Under the pieces are notes generated by a model that saw only the letters and a program-made list of their open reading frames with translations, was not told the origin of the DNA and ran no database searches. A stretch of DNA of 54,271 nt from Flammula alnicola (lineage: Eukaryota > Basidiomycota > Agaricomycetes > Agaricales > Strophariaceae), in NCBI GenBank assembly GCA_015499995.1, contig JADNRV010000324.1:1-54271 (forward strand), in the 5' to 3' direction. Both the position numbers and the translations under genes were made by a program. Positions 53,552 to 54,271 of this stretch are shown here, piece after piece. Every line of letters starts with the position of its first letter. Position 1 is the stretch's first letter.

Positions 53552-54271
53552 AGGCAGCTATGAATCCGGAGTGCCGCCTCGCGGGACTGGAAGCGTTGAA
53601 GGCTCTCCGAACGAAGACCCCAGGCAGGATTGGCGGACCATTTCTTTGCGTGTGTCTGAGGAAGACATCTTTCATGTCGGCTAAATTAAGCATCTGTGTA
53701 GGTAGTAAGTATAGTATATCGAACTTATGTGAACGTAATATGGACTTACGTGGTTGTCTGGAATGACCACGAGATACTGCTGAATGTCACGAATCTGAAT
53801 CGAAAAACGTTCGATGAGGTCCTTAAGCACGAGCTAGCCAAGATGATTGCACCAACGTGCTCCGCGTTCTTCAATCTGACGTGCTTCAACGTGCTGCAAA
53901 TATTTGAAAGCATTCAATAGAACTACAGCCAATCTCAGGACGTGAGAAAAGCTGAACCACAGTCATTTTGGGAAGCATTTAGGCTGTTCCCATCTAGCGC
54001 TACTTTTGTCTCTCTGTAGATAACGGAACAAGAGGTTCAGTCCGCCGTACTGACATCCCAAAATATCATCATCTGTCACCAGAGCTGAGGTTTTCAAGTT
54101 TGGGAGTGACCTCCTCAGATCTGGGACATTGTCAGCCTAAATAGTAAAAACATTTAACTTCCTAATTCTTGCAGTCTTCTATGCCAGTGTTTCGAATGAT
54201 GGTGTGATGTGATAGTGAAAAATGGAAAATATTTCTTGCGAGCCTGCCTCTCACACGCGAGTAATTCTGAG
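53552..54271. other. 3' region of BTB 3 and unannotated end of window
   Basis: Up to about 53640 this carries the displaced C-terminal coding sequence of BTB 3. Beyond that no gene, repeat or RNA is recognised before the window ends. Confidence 0.45.

Overview
The window is nuclear DNA of a filamentous basidiomycete, most likely an Agaricomycete. The evidence is dense short GT-AG introns (about 45-70 nt), an intron-bearing tRNA-Lys, a Grifola-type peptidyl-Lys metalloendopeptidase, TPR repeats of the kind found in mushroom CHAT proteins, several F-box and BTB paralogues, and a 52-residue cysteine-rich protein. All gene models were spliced by eye from reading frame, splice signals and family motifs. 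No transcript or database was available.

Layout. 1-0.7 kb: 5' part of a mitochondrial S-adenosylmethionine carrier. 0.95-7.8 kb: two tandem F-box paralogues separated by relic material (TPR fragment, a gene piece with an in-frame stop, a perfect foldback, a 0.6-kb inverted-repeat element). 8-9.2 kb: secreted Lys-specific metalloprotease. 9.6-14.6 kb: a third F-box gene among weak or decayed frames. 14.6-18.8 kb: 2OG-Fe(II) oxygenase, 52-aa Cys-rich protein, tRNA-Lys(CTT), 7-TM rhodopsin-like membrane protein. 19.4-33.8 kb: the conserved core, with TAF6, a divergently transcribed Lys-rich nuclear protein, the large actin-patch protein BBC1, a fourth F-box protein and an RRM-YTH m6A-reader-like protein. 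34-40 kb: gene-poor, with a 230-bp direct duplication and decaying frames. 40.7-54.3 kb: three BTB/POZ paralogues (two largely intact, one relic), an F-box-like protein, a small multi-TM protein, eIF3i, a frame-broken uncharacterised gene and a secreted glycoprotein.

The conserved genes (PET8-like carrier, TAF6, BBC1, YTH reader, eIF3i) act in mitochondrial SAM import, transcription initiation, actin patches, RNA fate and translation. I see no operon-like logic joining them. The F-box and BTB copies, which usually act as substrate adaptors for cullin-RING ubiquitin ligases, form an expanding and decaying accessory layer. Genes of 1-4.7 kb in the core (BBC1, TAF6, eIF3i) read cleanly, whereas accessory loci at 39.7, 45.7-46.9, 48.9-49.7 and 53.5 kb and a disordered part of the YTH gene show single-base frame changes. 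I found no obviously new system. The most unusual items are the YTH domain split by a roughly 170-aa insertion, the 11-nt microexon in the Cys-rich gene, the two GC-AG introns and the foldback element.
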